Assembly (NCBI GenBank): GCA_027627225.1
Contig: CM051032.1
Location: forward strand, 61,440,137-61,504,136
Direction of reading: 5' to 3'
Length of the DNA: 64,000 nt
From: Congeria kusceri
Taxonomy: Eukaryota > Mollusca > Bivalvia > Myida > Dreissenidae
Under the pieces are notes generated by a model. The model worked only from the letters and a program-made list of their open reading frames with translations, was not told the DNA's origin and searched no databases. Shown here piece by piece: positions 11,971-24,900 of the stretch. The position numbers and the translations under genes are program-made. The number at the start of each line of letters is the position of its first letter. Position 1 is the first letter of the stretch.

Positions 11971-12730
11971 CTTTCCCTATTTTGAAATTTGTCGCGATGA
12001 AGTTCCTTCTTTCATGGGCACAGGCAGCTATGAAATTTTGAAGAAAAAAAAATCACCGGTGGATCTACATATTTGTGTACTAAATGCACAACATTTAACT
12101 TTTATCAAATAAGTATGTTACCAGTAGACTATGTTCTATTTTCTCAATTTCATGCTTTCCCTTTCAGCCTTCGTGTTGCTTTAAACATGCTGCATTTCGT
12201 ATCTTGCTTTGTGTTTGCATCCAATTGTTGCAAAGTAAAAGTTTTTTCATTAGTTCCTTTCAGTAATTTTATAACTGTGAAGTTATATTTTGTTTATTAT
12301 TATTATTTAGCTATATACAAGTATCATACGTTATGGTTTTCAATTTTTATTCGGCAATATAAATTGTGTTTGCAATTTACCATTAAATTGGTGCCCACTG
12401 AACCATCTCCACATGTTCCACAATAGAGACCATGCTATCAACGCCTTGTCAATGATCTGAGTGAAACACACCTCCAGTTTGCTGTAAATCATTCCATTTT
12501 TAAAATATGTTATCTTTGCAGTTTGGAGTTCTTGAACAGTAGTTTCAGTCACAAATTTACATAATAAAAACAAAATATTATCCTTAACACTTGCTGTACA
12601 GATCATACTAAAGCCTTGACAGTGAATATTGCAAGTTATCAACTTTGTGACAAAGTATCAATTCTGTAATTTCACCAGTGTTGCCTGTTTTGGAGAGGTT
12701 GGTACAGTTTCACTCTAACAGTTGTTACAT

Positions 12731-12982
12731 CAGTGTTCTTTTCACCATTGGGGAAAAGGTGGCGGGGCCCTTTAGATGGGGAATTTACTACAAAAGGGGA
12801 TTATTTTTTTATTTTAGAAAAGCATTATTTCATGTTTATACTCAATGTTTGTCTTTTTTTTTCATAAAGCTTACATTCTGAGGGGAATTTTACGGTAAAT
12901 ATAGGGGAAACATATGTACCTTTTAAGCAGGGGAATGGGGCCAAAATTTGGCCCCAAATTGGCCTTAAAAAAAACAACACTG
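12731..12982 (+). mobile_element. CAGTG-terminated MITE, copy 1 (5-bp TSD tacat)
   Basis: Begins CAGTGTTCTTTTCACC and ends AAAACAACACTG; flanked by direct repeats TACAT (12726-12730 and 12983-12987). Inner signature AAAGGTGGCGGGGCCC-type motif and AAGCTTACATTCTGAGGGG. Further copies lie at 21,797, 25,101, 38,164 and 63,347. Confidence 0.8.
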
Positions 12983-13117
12983 TACATGTATATGAAGGAT
13001 TTCTTTGCCAAATGAGACACATATCACTGCTTTTTGTTGTAGTGCCAGTAGTTAATCTCAGGCTCCAAATTCCTTTTGTATATACCAATACTTGTCATTC
13101 TAGTATAGTTTCTTTTA

Positions 13118-15299
13118 GGCCACAACAGTTGTTCTACGGATTTTGTCCCAAAAAATTTGGAGCGAGCGAGCGAAATAAAAATTAAAATATTTTTTTTCCA
13201 TTTTCGATAAAATCGCAGTCGAGCGAAAAGCGCAAAATAAAAAAAATCCTATCTTGTCCATAGTGTTTAAGAATTACTCCCAAACGCCATCATAACTTGA
13301 TATCTTGTCAATAATTTCTTCTTCATCTGCTCTGTTCCATAAATTGTTGTCAAAATCAATATATATGTAATAAACTAAGCAACTAATTTCTATATTTCTT
13401 CTTCGACCATGTCCTGCAAAGGGTTTTGTGCAACAAGTCTTCAATAGTGATTCTGCTAGTAAATTAACACGCGGCAGTCAATACTAAATAGCCATATAGA
13501 AGAAAGTATAGATATTTGATACACTAAGTCATTCACTACCAACAGTTTAATAACATGAATATGAAATGTCATACAATAAACACAAAACAATTTAGGAATC
13601 ACTAGTATAAGATCTGTATCTTTAAATGACACGACGAAACAACTGGACGCCACCATTTTTTAAAACCGTAAACCAGGACTCACACTGGCTCTTATTTTTC
13701 TTGAGCCAATTTTTTAATTCGACTTCCAACATCGTTGCGTGTTTCCATGTCAGGGAATTGTTATATCTTACGGTTTTAATTGTTATAAAATTATACTTCA
13801 CTGTACTGTATATTAATTGCATTATGGCATTAACAAAAGCATTAGTATATTTAGGTTTTTATATTAACATTTATCTTAATTGTTTTAACATTTATCTTCA
13901 TTGCAGTTAACTTGGATAATGATTTTTTATTTAAACATACACTCATAAACTATCTACAAGATGTTAACAAAATATAACCATAAATATACTGTTCACCTGT
14001 ATTCTTGCGTTACTTAACCTTTAAGTAAATATTTGGAGCAAAAAACAACTAACAAAACATTTTCTTTCAATAACATGCTATAAATTGAACCTTTTCACGA
14101 AAATAACAACTGGAAATTGTGTTTAAAAGTAAAGTATTCGTCCTTAAATTATTCTGTTTTTCAATGCATCATGCAGCCATCTGGAAATATTACGTCATCG
14201 GTAATCTCGCGGTAAAACTTTTGTTTTGAAATAAGTTTGCGGTTAGTGTATAAACAAACACAAATACACTTTAAATTGTTGGATTGTAACCTTTAACAAA
14301 TATAACAAAACAATAATTTGAGTCTTCATTTATATTTACTCAAGCAGGCGAAAATGTAGACATTGACCCCCTAATGTCTACCGATAGCTGCACGCGGATA
14401 CGAAAGTTATTTATATTTATGGTTTCAAATCATATTACTTGTTTAAATTAGAAAGAATTAATTTTTAACTTATTATTTTCTTAAAGAAAACCAAAAATAT
14501 GTTAGATGTTGTCAATTAAGCATGAAAATCCGAAGATAAACAATTACCGCGAAAATAGAGATACCGCGAGAATATCGATGCACAGTAAAAATTGAAATTA
14601 ATAACTAACATAATGACTTGGCTTGCTCTGTTAAAAGTACCTTAATATATAAAGGCTGAACAAATTGTACACCTAACAGATACGTTGAATTTATAAATGG
14701 ACATGTCAGAAACAACTTATATGTGTGGATATTAGAAGTAAGAAATCAAGGACAAACCGCTGGTCAAAACTGTCCGAAATGTAAACACACCCGATTATCA
14801 GTCCATTTGACCTAATCCAGACATCAAATTTCACACATCCTTTATCAACAAGATAATCCTTTAACTGCTGATATTACGAGAGCTTGCTAGCAATCACCTT
14901 TAATTAGGCAATGAATGCTGACAAACATCTCGTTGTTTTTCACAACTTTGATAAAACATAATAAGAAATCGCCGAGTCGAAATACACATGGCAGCTGTGC
15001 CAGACTGGCTGTTGGCGAGTAAAGGTCTGGGTTATAAATTATGTGCTCAGGACATTAACCAGTCGCCGCAAAGTACCTTATTCACGTCTATATCAGTACC
15101 AATTGCTTATGATTTGGGTACACCACGAAGTCGGCGTTTAACGTAAAATGAAATCGTTGATGAAAATTTCGTTTTAAAAAATCGGATGCGGGGCAAAATT
15201 GTAGGTGCGGACGCAAAATAAAAAGAATTTTTTTTTTTTTCGATTTACGATTTTAAGGTGCGGCAAATCCGACGAACATCTGCTAAATTTGTAGTGGCC
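13118..15299. mobile_element. PIF/Harbinger-like non-autonomous element (TTA TSD)
   Basis: Left end GGCCACAACAGTTGTTC...ACGGATTTTG and, inverted at the right end, GGCCACTACAAATTTAGC...GTCGGATTTG, give ~40 bp imperfect TIRs. TTA lies directly outside both ends (13115-13117, 15300-15302). It is 2.18 kb with no transposase-like ORF. TSD and GGCC terminus fit PIF/Harbinger; the superfamily is inferred. Confidence 0.65.
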
Positions 15300-15877
15300 T
15301 TATTTGCTGCCCGCTCTGTGTTTGCTTCTCTTCTTATGACAAATGAGCTCAAAGATTGCAATAAATGCATGCTGCAGATTACCGGTTGTTGTTTTTCATA
15401 GAAAGTGTTGATAAAAGATTACATACACAACACTTGTTACAGGACAACAATGTACATAATTTTCTGTTTCCCATACTGAAACCTCAAAATAGTCGTTACG
15501 CATTGCAACATCAAATCAACCAACAACGCCTGAGGAAAATGAAGCTCAACATTCAAGATAAAATATTTTATCCCTTAGCAATACAAATTCAACAGAATAT
15601 ATCTTCACAAACTCATATTCACATGTTACTTTCACTGATTAATTAAGTAAATAGGTTAAATATTCCTATTCCTTTTTAAACACTGTATCACTTCGTAAAA
15701 TGTAGTTGTATCCCATTTTTGAAAAAGATACTATCTGAAATATCACAGCATTATTTCATGTAACAATTCATGAGATTATATGGACTACATTCCACATTAA
15801 TAGTTTAAAACCTCTTGCTATGTTCAAATTGTCAATGGCAACAAAGTGAATTTACAAAGATCCAGAACACAATTTGG
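15300..15877. other. Non-coding 3' flank of LTV1
   Basis: AT-rich, no convincing exon; short ORFs lack conserved sequence. It probably includes the LTV1 3'UTR (minus strand), but no clear polyadenylation hexamer was found. Confidence 0.4.
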
Positions 15878-15991
15878 TCACACAATTTTAATGCCTTTCA
15901 AGTTAGTATTAACATTGATGAGTTCTTTATCCTGTCTAATCTTCTCCTTCGTAAATGCTTTCTTGTTCTGTTTCTTTTCTTGTCTTCTTTC
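15878..15991 (-). CDS. LTV1: LTV1 last coding exon (37 codons plus stop)
   Basis: Acceptor CTATTTCAG lies upstream of 15991 on the minus strand. The exon reads ERRQEKKQNKKAFTKEKIRQ and ends LKGIKIV-TGA at 15878. The order (ERRQEK..., Lys-rich, hydrophobic end) matches the LTV1 C-terminus. It is separated from the preceding exon (21735-21544) by a 5.5 kb intron made largely of repeats. Confidence 0.9.
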   Translation of the reverse strand, partial: ERRQEKKQNKKAFTKEKIRQDKELINVNTNLKGIKIV

Positions 15992-18900
15992 CTGAAATAG
16001 AAAAAGAAATTTTTACCTAAATGTGCAGGTTTTTTTTAATAATTAAATGCTAATCAATAAGACCAAAATTGCTAAACTTAAGTGTCTTAGCTTGCAAATG
16101 TACCAAAAAATGAAGTAATAACGACAAATAGGCATCTAAAGGTACACAAACTGAAATTTCAACACATCAGTGGTTCCTTAGACAAGCATCTTCATATGAC
16201 TGTGTAGTCATTAGCCGTCTGTGTTATACATCATGTGTACTTATTACATAATGATATACAGTAAACTCGTGCTTGTTACGATATTGAGCGAACCATGAAT
16301 TTACATCGCCACATAACCGAATATTGTTACATCCCTAAATAATAAAACCAAGGGCATGAAAATATAAGTATTTAACGCCACCGTCATATATAACAAGGGC
16401 CTATCGTCTTCTTCAACACATGTTAGATAGGCCCTTGTATTCCTAAGATGGCGAATGAAGAAAGACGCAACACCCATAACTTTACATACTGGTACATGCA
16501 TTTAATGAAGTAACACTACAGTAGGTATAATGAAAGTACATCAATTTACGGCAACTTAATATATATTCAGGACAATTATCAAAGATAAATACAATGATTA
16601 CTTTTTCATAATTTCACGGCCTTTGTACTAGAAAAGAACGTTCTAATAATAATGTTGAGTATGTATGATGTCGGTTAATACTGTCAGAAGAAACCGTTTG
16701 CGACTAGGCAGTGAAAACAACATTGTTATACCCGAAACTTCGTTACATGCGATATCGTTACAAGCGATGTTATATCAATTGAAGTATATCGAGGACATTG
16801 GACTTAGCATCCTTACATGCGATATAGTTTACTGTAATTGACTTTACGACGAGATCTGATTGACAATGTGTTTAGCCATTCAGAAAGCTAGGACTTAATT
16901 GTTTGACGGACATGGCTTGTAAAAACATTTGTTCACTCTCAAAAGTGTTTGACGGAGTTTATCCTAGGTAGGCGTGGTTATAAATGCCATAGCGTATCGT
17001 CAATTGTCAGTACTTCTAGAAAAATATTTATGAATATTGCAACACATCAGTGGTTCCTTAGACAAGCATCTTCATATGACCATATAGTCATTAGCTGTCT
17101 GTGTTATGCATCATGTGTGTTTGTTTAAAAAATCTGAGAACTGCGATATAAATATTTCTAAATATCATCAATTTTGCAACACATCAGTGGTTCCTTAGAC
17201 AATCTTCAGATGACTGTGTAGTCATTAGCTGTCTGTGTTATACATCATGTGTGTTTGGTTAATATTATATAAATACAAGGATATCAGTGAATTGATGCTC
17301 CCCAATGCTCTTTGCCAGGAAAAGCAATCGGAGTCCAGACAAGAATTGTGCTCTTTATATTAATTTCAGCAATCATGAAAGTCCCATAACTGTAAGACAA
17401 GAAACTCCACGAAAACCAAATTTTTCAAATGAAATGCATACAAGTCATCACAATAATAAAAGAAAATTTGGATGCAAGGTGAAGGTCATGGCTAGGAATT
17501 GCCCTAAAGTACGACTTGAGTAAAGAAATAGCCTGTTTATTTATTCATTAGGACGTTTAGGAATACTGACCCTGAACAGAAGTAAATTTATGTAAGTGAA
17601 AAACAAACATTAACCTTGACCCACGCCTATCTCATACGCAATCCTAAGTGAGGTTTCAACATAAGATATCTATATTTGAAGTAACATTACAATACCTTAA
17701 TTCATACTTGAGATGTTGGGCGTAAGCCGTTTTATTTATTTTTAGTAATGGTGACCTTGACCCCACCCACCCCATATGCAATCCCTAGCGAGGTCTCAAT
17801 ATGCACCAAAATACCCAGGCGCACAAGTTCACATGCTGATGAATATGTTTATAAGGTTTCATCAGTCTAGCATTTATACTTGTTGAGTTAAACGCGACAC
17901 AAATCCAAAAATGTCATTTTTTGCTAAAAAGGGGCCATAACTCCACTGATGGCAGAAAATAACTGCACCAAAATACCCAGGTGGACAAGTTCACGTGTCG
18001 ATTAATATGTATATCAAGTTTCATCACTAGCAGTAATACTTTTTCAATATGTGTGACACAAGGCCAAAAATGTCATTTTTTGCTAAAAAAAGGCCATAAC
18101 TCCGCTGGCGTCTGAAAAAACTGCACCAAAATACCCAGGTGCACAAGTTCACATGCTGATTAATATGTTTATAAAGTTTCATCAATGTAGCAGTTATACT
18201 TTTCAAGTTAAACGCGCCATAAGTCCAAAAATGTCATTTTTTGCTAAAAAAAGGGGAAATAACTCTGCTGACATCGGAAAAAACTGCGCCAAAATACCCA
18301 GGTGCACAAGTTCACATGGCGGTGAATATGTTTATAAAGTTTCATCAATGTAGCAGTTATACTTCTCAATTTACACGCGACACAAGTCCAAAAATGTCAT
18401 TTTTTGCTAAAAAAGGGCAAATAACTCTGCTGACGTCGGAAAAAACTGCGCCAAAATACCCAGGTGCACATGTTCACATGGTGGTGAATATGTTTATAAA
18501 GTTTCATCAATGTAGCAGTTATACTTCTCGAGTTACACGCGACACAAGTCCAAAAATATAATTTTTTGCTAAAAAAGGGGCCATAACTCTGCTGATGTCG
18601 GAAAAAACTGCACCAAAATACCCAGGTGCACAAGTTCACATGCTGATAAATATGTTTATAAAGTTTCATCACTCTTGCAGCATAGTTTTCGAGTTACGCG
18701 CGACATAAGTCCAAAAATGTCATTTTTTGCTTAAAAAAAGGGCCAAAACTCCGCTGATGTCGAAAGAAACCGCACCAAAATACCAAGGTGCACAAGCACC
18801 GATGCCGATGAATATGCTTATAAAGTTTCATCATTCTAGCAGTTATATTTTTTTAGTTATGCGTGACACAAAAATCCGACGGACAAGGGCAAATCTATAT

Positions 18901-21900
18901 GCCCCCCCTCTTAAGTGGGGGCATAACAAGAGCTGTCGGAGGACAGCGCGCTCGACTTTCTTGTGCTTGTCCGAGTTACTGGCATTTTTTTTCTAAAACA
19001 AGAAATATGTAAATTCCATGAAAACCTAATTTTTCTAAAAAAATGCATTAAAGTCAGCACATCAATAAAATTTTTAGTAAAAGTGTCCCCACCCACCCCA
19101 TATGCAATCCCAAGCGAGGTCTCAATATAAGGTATCTATGGATGAAGTTTCATTTAAATATCTCGATGCATTCTCAAGTTATTGATCGGAAACCGTTTTT
19201 ATATTTTTAGTAACAAGTTATTGATTGGAAACCGTTTTTCTAGTTTTTAGTAACAGTGACCTTGACCCATCCACCCCATATGCAATCCCAAGCGAGGTCT
19301 TGATATAAGGTATCTGTGTATGAAGTTTCATTAAAATATCTCAATGCATTCTAAAGTTATTGAGCAGAAACCGTTTTTCTAGTTTAGTAACAGTGATCTT
19401 GACCCTATATGCAATCCCAAGAGAGGTCTCGATATAAGGTATATGTATTAAGTTTCATTAAAATATCTCAATTCGTTCTCAAGTTATTGAGCGGAAACCG
19501 TTTTTCTATTTTTAGTAACAGTGACCTTGACCCCATTCACCCCATATGCAATCCCAAGCGAATTCTCGATATAAGGTATGCATGTATAGTTTCATTAAAA
19601 TATCTCAATGCGTTCTCAAGTTATTGAGTGGAAACAGTTTTTCTATTCTTAGTAACAGTGACCTTGACCCCACCCACCCCATATGCAATCCCAAGCGAGG
19701 TCTCGATATAAGGTATGCATGTATAAAGTTTCATTAAAATATGTCAATGCGTTCTCAAGTTATTGAGCGGAAACCGTTTTTCTATTTATAGTAACAGTGA
19801 CCTTGACCCCACCCACCCCATATGCAATCCCTATAGAGGTCTCGCTATAATGTATCTATGTTTGCATTTTCATTACAATAGCTTAATCCGTTCTCGAGTT
19901 AGGGAGTGGAAACGAAAAGTTGAGAAACTAGCTTACCGAAAAACTTTAACCTGTCCATATAGCTTATACGTAAAATTTTTAATGAAAGTTTGAATGAAAT
20001 CCCTTAACCAATTCCTGAGAAGCCAGCTTACCGAAAAACTTTAACCTGTCCATATAGCTTATGTAAAATAGTGTAAAAAGGTCCATAATTTTGACAAATT
20101 TCAAACTAGAGTTACCAAACTTGGCCTATAGGTTCATTTTAATGTTGGGACTAAATGTTTTAAGTTTGAATAAAATCCCTCAAGCCATTCCTGAGAAACT
20201 AGCTTACCGAAAAACTTTAACCTAGCTCGGACGCTGACGCCGAGTAGAATAGCTTGCCTTTTCTTCGAAGTCGTGCTAAAAAGAGGCATAACTCTGTCAA
20301 AATACAAAACAGAGTTATGGGTAATGTTGCCCCTGATAATAGAGTTGACGACAAAGGTTAGTTCCAAGTTTCAGGTAAATAACTTATGTAGTTTTAAGTT
20401 ACAAAACTTTTGAATATAAATTATACATATATAAGCCCCCACATGCCGCTGGTTGTCAGAAAACTGTGCTGACGTTGGAAAAAAATGCACCCAAATACCC
20501 AGGTGCACAAGTTCACATGCTGATGAATAAGTTTTTAAGGTTTCATCAGTCTAGCAGTTATACTTTTTTAGTTAAACGTGACATAAGTCCAAAAATGTCA
20601 TTTTTTGCTAAAATATAAACTTTAAACAGAAAATCCAAGTGAAAAGGGTGCATAACTCTGTCAAAATACAAAAAAGAGTTAAGGGTAATGTTGCTCCTGA
20701 TACTAGAGTTGATGATAAAGGTTAGTTCCAAGTCTCAAGTGAAAAGCTTCTTCGAATAGTCGAGCTAAAAATCATTGAAGTGGAATGTTCTGGTTCAGTG
20801 CACTCCTCCTTTTTCATTGAATTCCAGCCAGTAGTTGCGTATAAATAGACTAGACAATAATTGTGCACTAAATGCCTATTTCAGAAATCTTCAAAGTCCC
20901 ATAACTCTGATAAAAATCATTGAAGCAGAACCCCCTGGTTCAGTGCACACCTCTTGGTAATGAAACTTCCTATAGTTTCATTGAATTCTGACCAGTCAAT
21001 GCGTAGAAATAGACTGGACAAGAATTGTGCGCTAACTGCTTATTTCAGAAATCTTCAAAGTTCCATTACTCTGAGAAAAATCATTGAAGCAGAACGTCCT
21101 GGTTCAGTGCACACCTCCTGAAGCTTCCCATGAAGTTTCATTGAATTCTGGTCAGTAGTTGCTGAGGAATACTCTGGACAAGAAATCGGGACGGAAGGAC
21201 CGACAAAGCGGCGACTTCGGGGAGCATAATAAATATTTATAAATATTTAATAAATGTAAATAAATATATAAAGATAAATACACATATTCATCAATTTTGC
21301 AACACATCAGTGGTTCCTTAGACAAGCATCTTCATATGACAGTATAGTCATTAGCTGTCTGTATTATACATCACTTGTTTTTGATAGTTAGGCCAATTTA
21401 GCTGGATTCTATAAGATAACAAATATGCTACATGTTTGAGGGAAGAATAACATAAAATTTCCCGATATAAGAACCAAAAATAAGTCAGACACCACTGCAA
21501 ACTCTAAACTCCTAATTTCCAACATCCTCGTGCTGATACGTACCCTCCGTTCCTGCTTCACTGCCTTCTTTCGCTCTGCCCGTTCCTCTGCCGTCTCATC
21601 TGTAGGCCTGTAGGTGCTGGCTTTATCCATTGGGTCTTTTCTGCTTAACTGGTTTATTTCATTTTCTGTCAACCCTCGGGTTCCTATTGAATCTTCTGGG
21701 ATTCCATGTTTGAGTTTAATCTCACGATTTTTTACCTTAAATAACGCAAATTTAGTTATCAATAGTGAACTACAAAATGTATTAAATGTATACATGCAGT
21801 GGATTTTTTTCACCTTTGGGGAAAGGTGGCAGGGCCCTTCAGATGGGGAATTTTACGACAAAAGGGGAATTATTTGTGTAGAATAGCTATAGTACATGTT

Positions 21901-24900
21901 TGTAAACTACTTCGTTATAAAACATTGTTTTGCTACAAATGAAAACTTAGATTATGCAGTAACTTGGTTTGATGAAAAAGGCAAATATAGGCGAAAAATA
22001 TATACCTTTTTGAATTTCGTCCCCAAATTGCCCCTAAAAAAACACTGATATGTATAAGCAATACTTATTTGGCTGACATCTGGCAGCAATTCCAATATTT
22101 AATTAAACATCTTTTATGGTATTTTCTGTTTCATGGAAGTCTCTTCTAAACATAAATCCAATGTGGGCAGAAAGAGCCGTCCTGGATTAGTCTGTGCAGA
22201 CCGCACAGGCTAATTCGGGATGACACTTTAAGCACATGCATTCAGTCCGGTTTTCCCCTGACGCGCCTCAAATGTTTCTCCAAGACATGTCCGTTAGGCA
22301 ATTACGTCCTAGCTTTCTGAATGGCTAAACAAAATGTCGATCAAATGACGTTGTATGGTCAATTATCATGCAGTTCTAGTTTGTGAGAAGGTACATGCAT
22401 CCTACAAACTGGGAAATTTACGATGTGAATAATAATCAATTTTCTTCGTGTTAATTGTCAAGATACTCATAATTACAACTTCACAGTATTTAACTTACAT
22501 ACATTGCACAATCCAAATTTAACTCTTTAATAAATGATTTCTCATCAGATAGGAGCCACAACATCTCAGAATGAGGAAATTTTTTTTATTTCTTGGTTCT
22601 CGGATCCGCAGACCCGATTTTTTTTCCAAAAAGCAAAAAAAATTCAAAATTTGTAGAACGTAACCAATATCATAAAATGACCTTACATATTTGCTAAATG
22701 TTCATGTTTACAGAAAATTTGTTAGAAACAAGACTATGTTTGATCAACACAAATGCCCCTGGTTGGTGCTGAACAGCACATTTGAATCATTCCAAATTAG
22801 GTAAAGGTCAAAGTGAGGTTGGGTGATATGGGTGGATTGGGGATGGTCATAAGCAACAACTGTTTAAGTATCCAATTGTTGTAGAAAGCAGTGTTGATGC
22901 TGGACGAAACAGTAAAATCTAGTTAACCTCATACGGACGGACGGAATCATAGACAGACTGAAGTGAGGACAAGCACTATAAAAATAAAGATGCTGGGGTG
23001 ATAAAAAAAAAAAAAAAATCAACACATCAGTGGTTCCTTAGACAAGCATCTTCATATGACCATATAGCCATTAGCTGTCTGTGTTATACATCATGTGTTT
23101 TTGTTTTTATAGCTGGTTTCTAATTCTGAGAACTGCAATATAAATATTTCTTATTATTATACCTCACTTTTGTTTACAATGATAAATTCCCATAAGCCGA
23201 GAAAGAGATATTCTGACTGTCAAAAACATTTCAACCTTATAAATTTGACACGTAACCAAGCAAAAGTGACTGTCAGGTCATGTGACCACTCTGACATTTT
23301 GAATGTTATATAAGGGCAAGTAACTGCGTCAGTTTTTAGCCACATCATGAGAAGATTGCCTCCCTTGCCTCGCGACAGTCGTAACGCCACATATTCTATG
23401 TGTAAACAAGCAATTCTCTTAAAAGGTAACTGTCAGAAAAACATTTTGCAAGTATTTCTGAAGATGAGGGACGATTTAGGCATTCTTCAATCTTGATGGG
23501 CAGAATTAAAAATGTGTTTACCTTTTTTATTACTCAATTTTGTTCAATATAATCAAATAAATATCATAAATATCATATGGCAGCGTGTGTGACATTGATA
23601 TTGTCAACCCTCCAAACAGCATTCGCCTCGGGTGACATTCTGCCCTCGGGTTGACAATATCAATGTCACACACGCTGCCATATGCTATTTATATAATATC
23701 AAGGCCAAAAAAATATATATTGTGAGTTTTGGCCTTTTGGGCAAAGGTCTCAAACAAGTTTGGTAGGGTCGGGATTGAGTTGTTATTTATTGAATTTTCT
23801 TTTTAAAAGCATAGTTTGGTAAAAAAAATATTTGAAAATCATCTGACAAATAGAAATTTCAAGAAAAACAACTGAAGCTAAAAACTTTAGAGTCTGGGGG
23901 CGAGTCTATTTTTACTAACAGTGACCTTGACCCCACCCATCCCACCCAAAATGCAATCCCTAGCAAAGTATTACTGTAGGGTATCTATGTATGAAGATTC
24001 ATTCTCGAGTTAGAAAGAGTGGGAATCAAAAGTTGATGCCACCTCCCCACCATCAGGAATGTAAAATTTAAAAGTGTAAACAGGCCCATAATTTTACAAA
24101 TTTTAAACTAGAGTTATCAAAATTGGCCTAAGGGTTCATTTAAATATAGGGAATAAGTGTTTTAAGTTTGAATGAAATCCCTCAAGCCATTCCTGAGAAA
24201 CTAGCGTACCGAAAACCTTTAACCTATCCAAATAGCTTATATGTAAAATTTCTAAGTGTAAAAAGGCCCATAATTTTGACAAATTTCAAACTAGAGTTAC
24301 CAAACTTGGCCTATAGGTTCATTTTAATACGGAATAAATGTCGTAAGTTAGAATGAAATCCCTCAAGCCGTACCTGAGAAACTAGCTTACGGAAAAACTT
24401 TAACCTAGACCGGACGCCGGGGCGAGTAGAATAGCTTGCCTTTTCTTCGAAAAGTCGAGCTAAAAATGAAACTGAACAGGCTCATTATTCCTATATTTTA
24501 CTGTTTGAGTAAGTATTTGACTTGACTAAATATAGCTAGTATAATTGAGGTGTATTTTAAAAACAACTCAGTTTTGCTTTTTTAACATTTATTTTGTATA
24601 AAATGATTTTAATCAGGTAAAGAATCAAGAGACATGTTTCAGATATAAACGACAGATTTGCACATTAAAAAAAAATATTGAATTTTTCAATTAAACACAA
24701 CTAAAGTAAATACTTTCCAAGTTACCTTGGTGGGCTCAGAGATCAGACGGGGGTGGTTGTACAGGTTGGAGTAGTTAGACAGGATCGACTCGCAGTCCCA
24801 TTTCTCCTCCGGTTTCACCTCCACAGTTACAAGCTCTGTATCAGACTCTGAGGACGACTCATAAGTTTCCACGGCAACCGATTGAACCGCTTTTTCATCA

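Larger units (their letters stand above)
17290..21226 (+). mobile_element. Nest of Helentron-like non-autonomous elements with internal tandem arrays
   Basis: One unit opens GATGCTCCCC at ~17,296 and closes GGGGAGCAT at ~21,226. Inside, an array of ~160-bp units (17,800-18,890) ends in the hairpin GCCCCCCCTCTTAAGTGGGGGC at 18,901-18,922. Directly after it, ACAAGAGCTGTCGGAGGACAG (18,926) opens another element that runs to GTCGTGCTAAAA (~20,281). The termini GCGCTCGAC/GTCGAGC are inverted near the ends, and 3' hairpins are present: features of Helentron-associated elements and of the bivalve 'pearl' type. It fills most of the last LTV1 intron. Confidence 0.6.

Noticed and set aside
12073..12426. 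117-residue ORF after the vitellogenin-type gene
   Set aside because: T-rich sequence giving Phe/Tyr/Leu-rich translation, no conserved motif; probably 3' flank.
18153..18996. Overlapping ORFs around 18.2-19.0 kb
   Set aside because: They follow the ~160-bp satellite units and contain no conserved protein motif.
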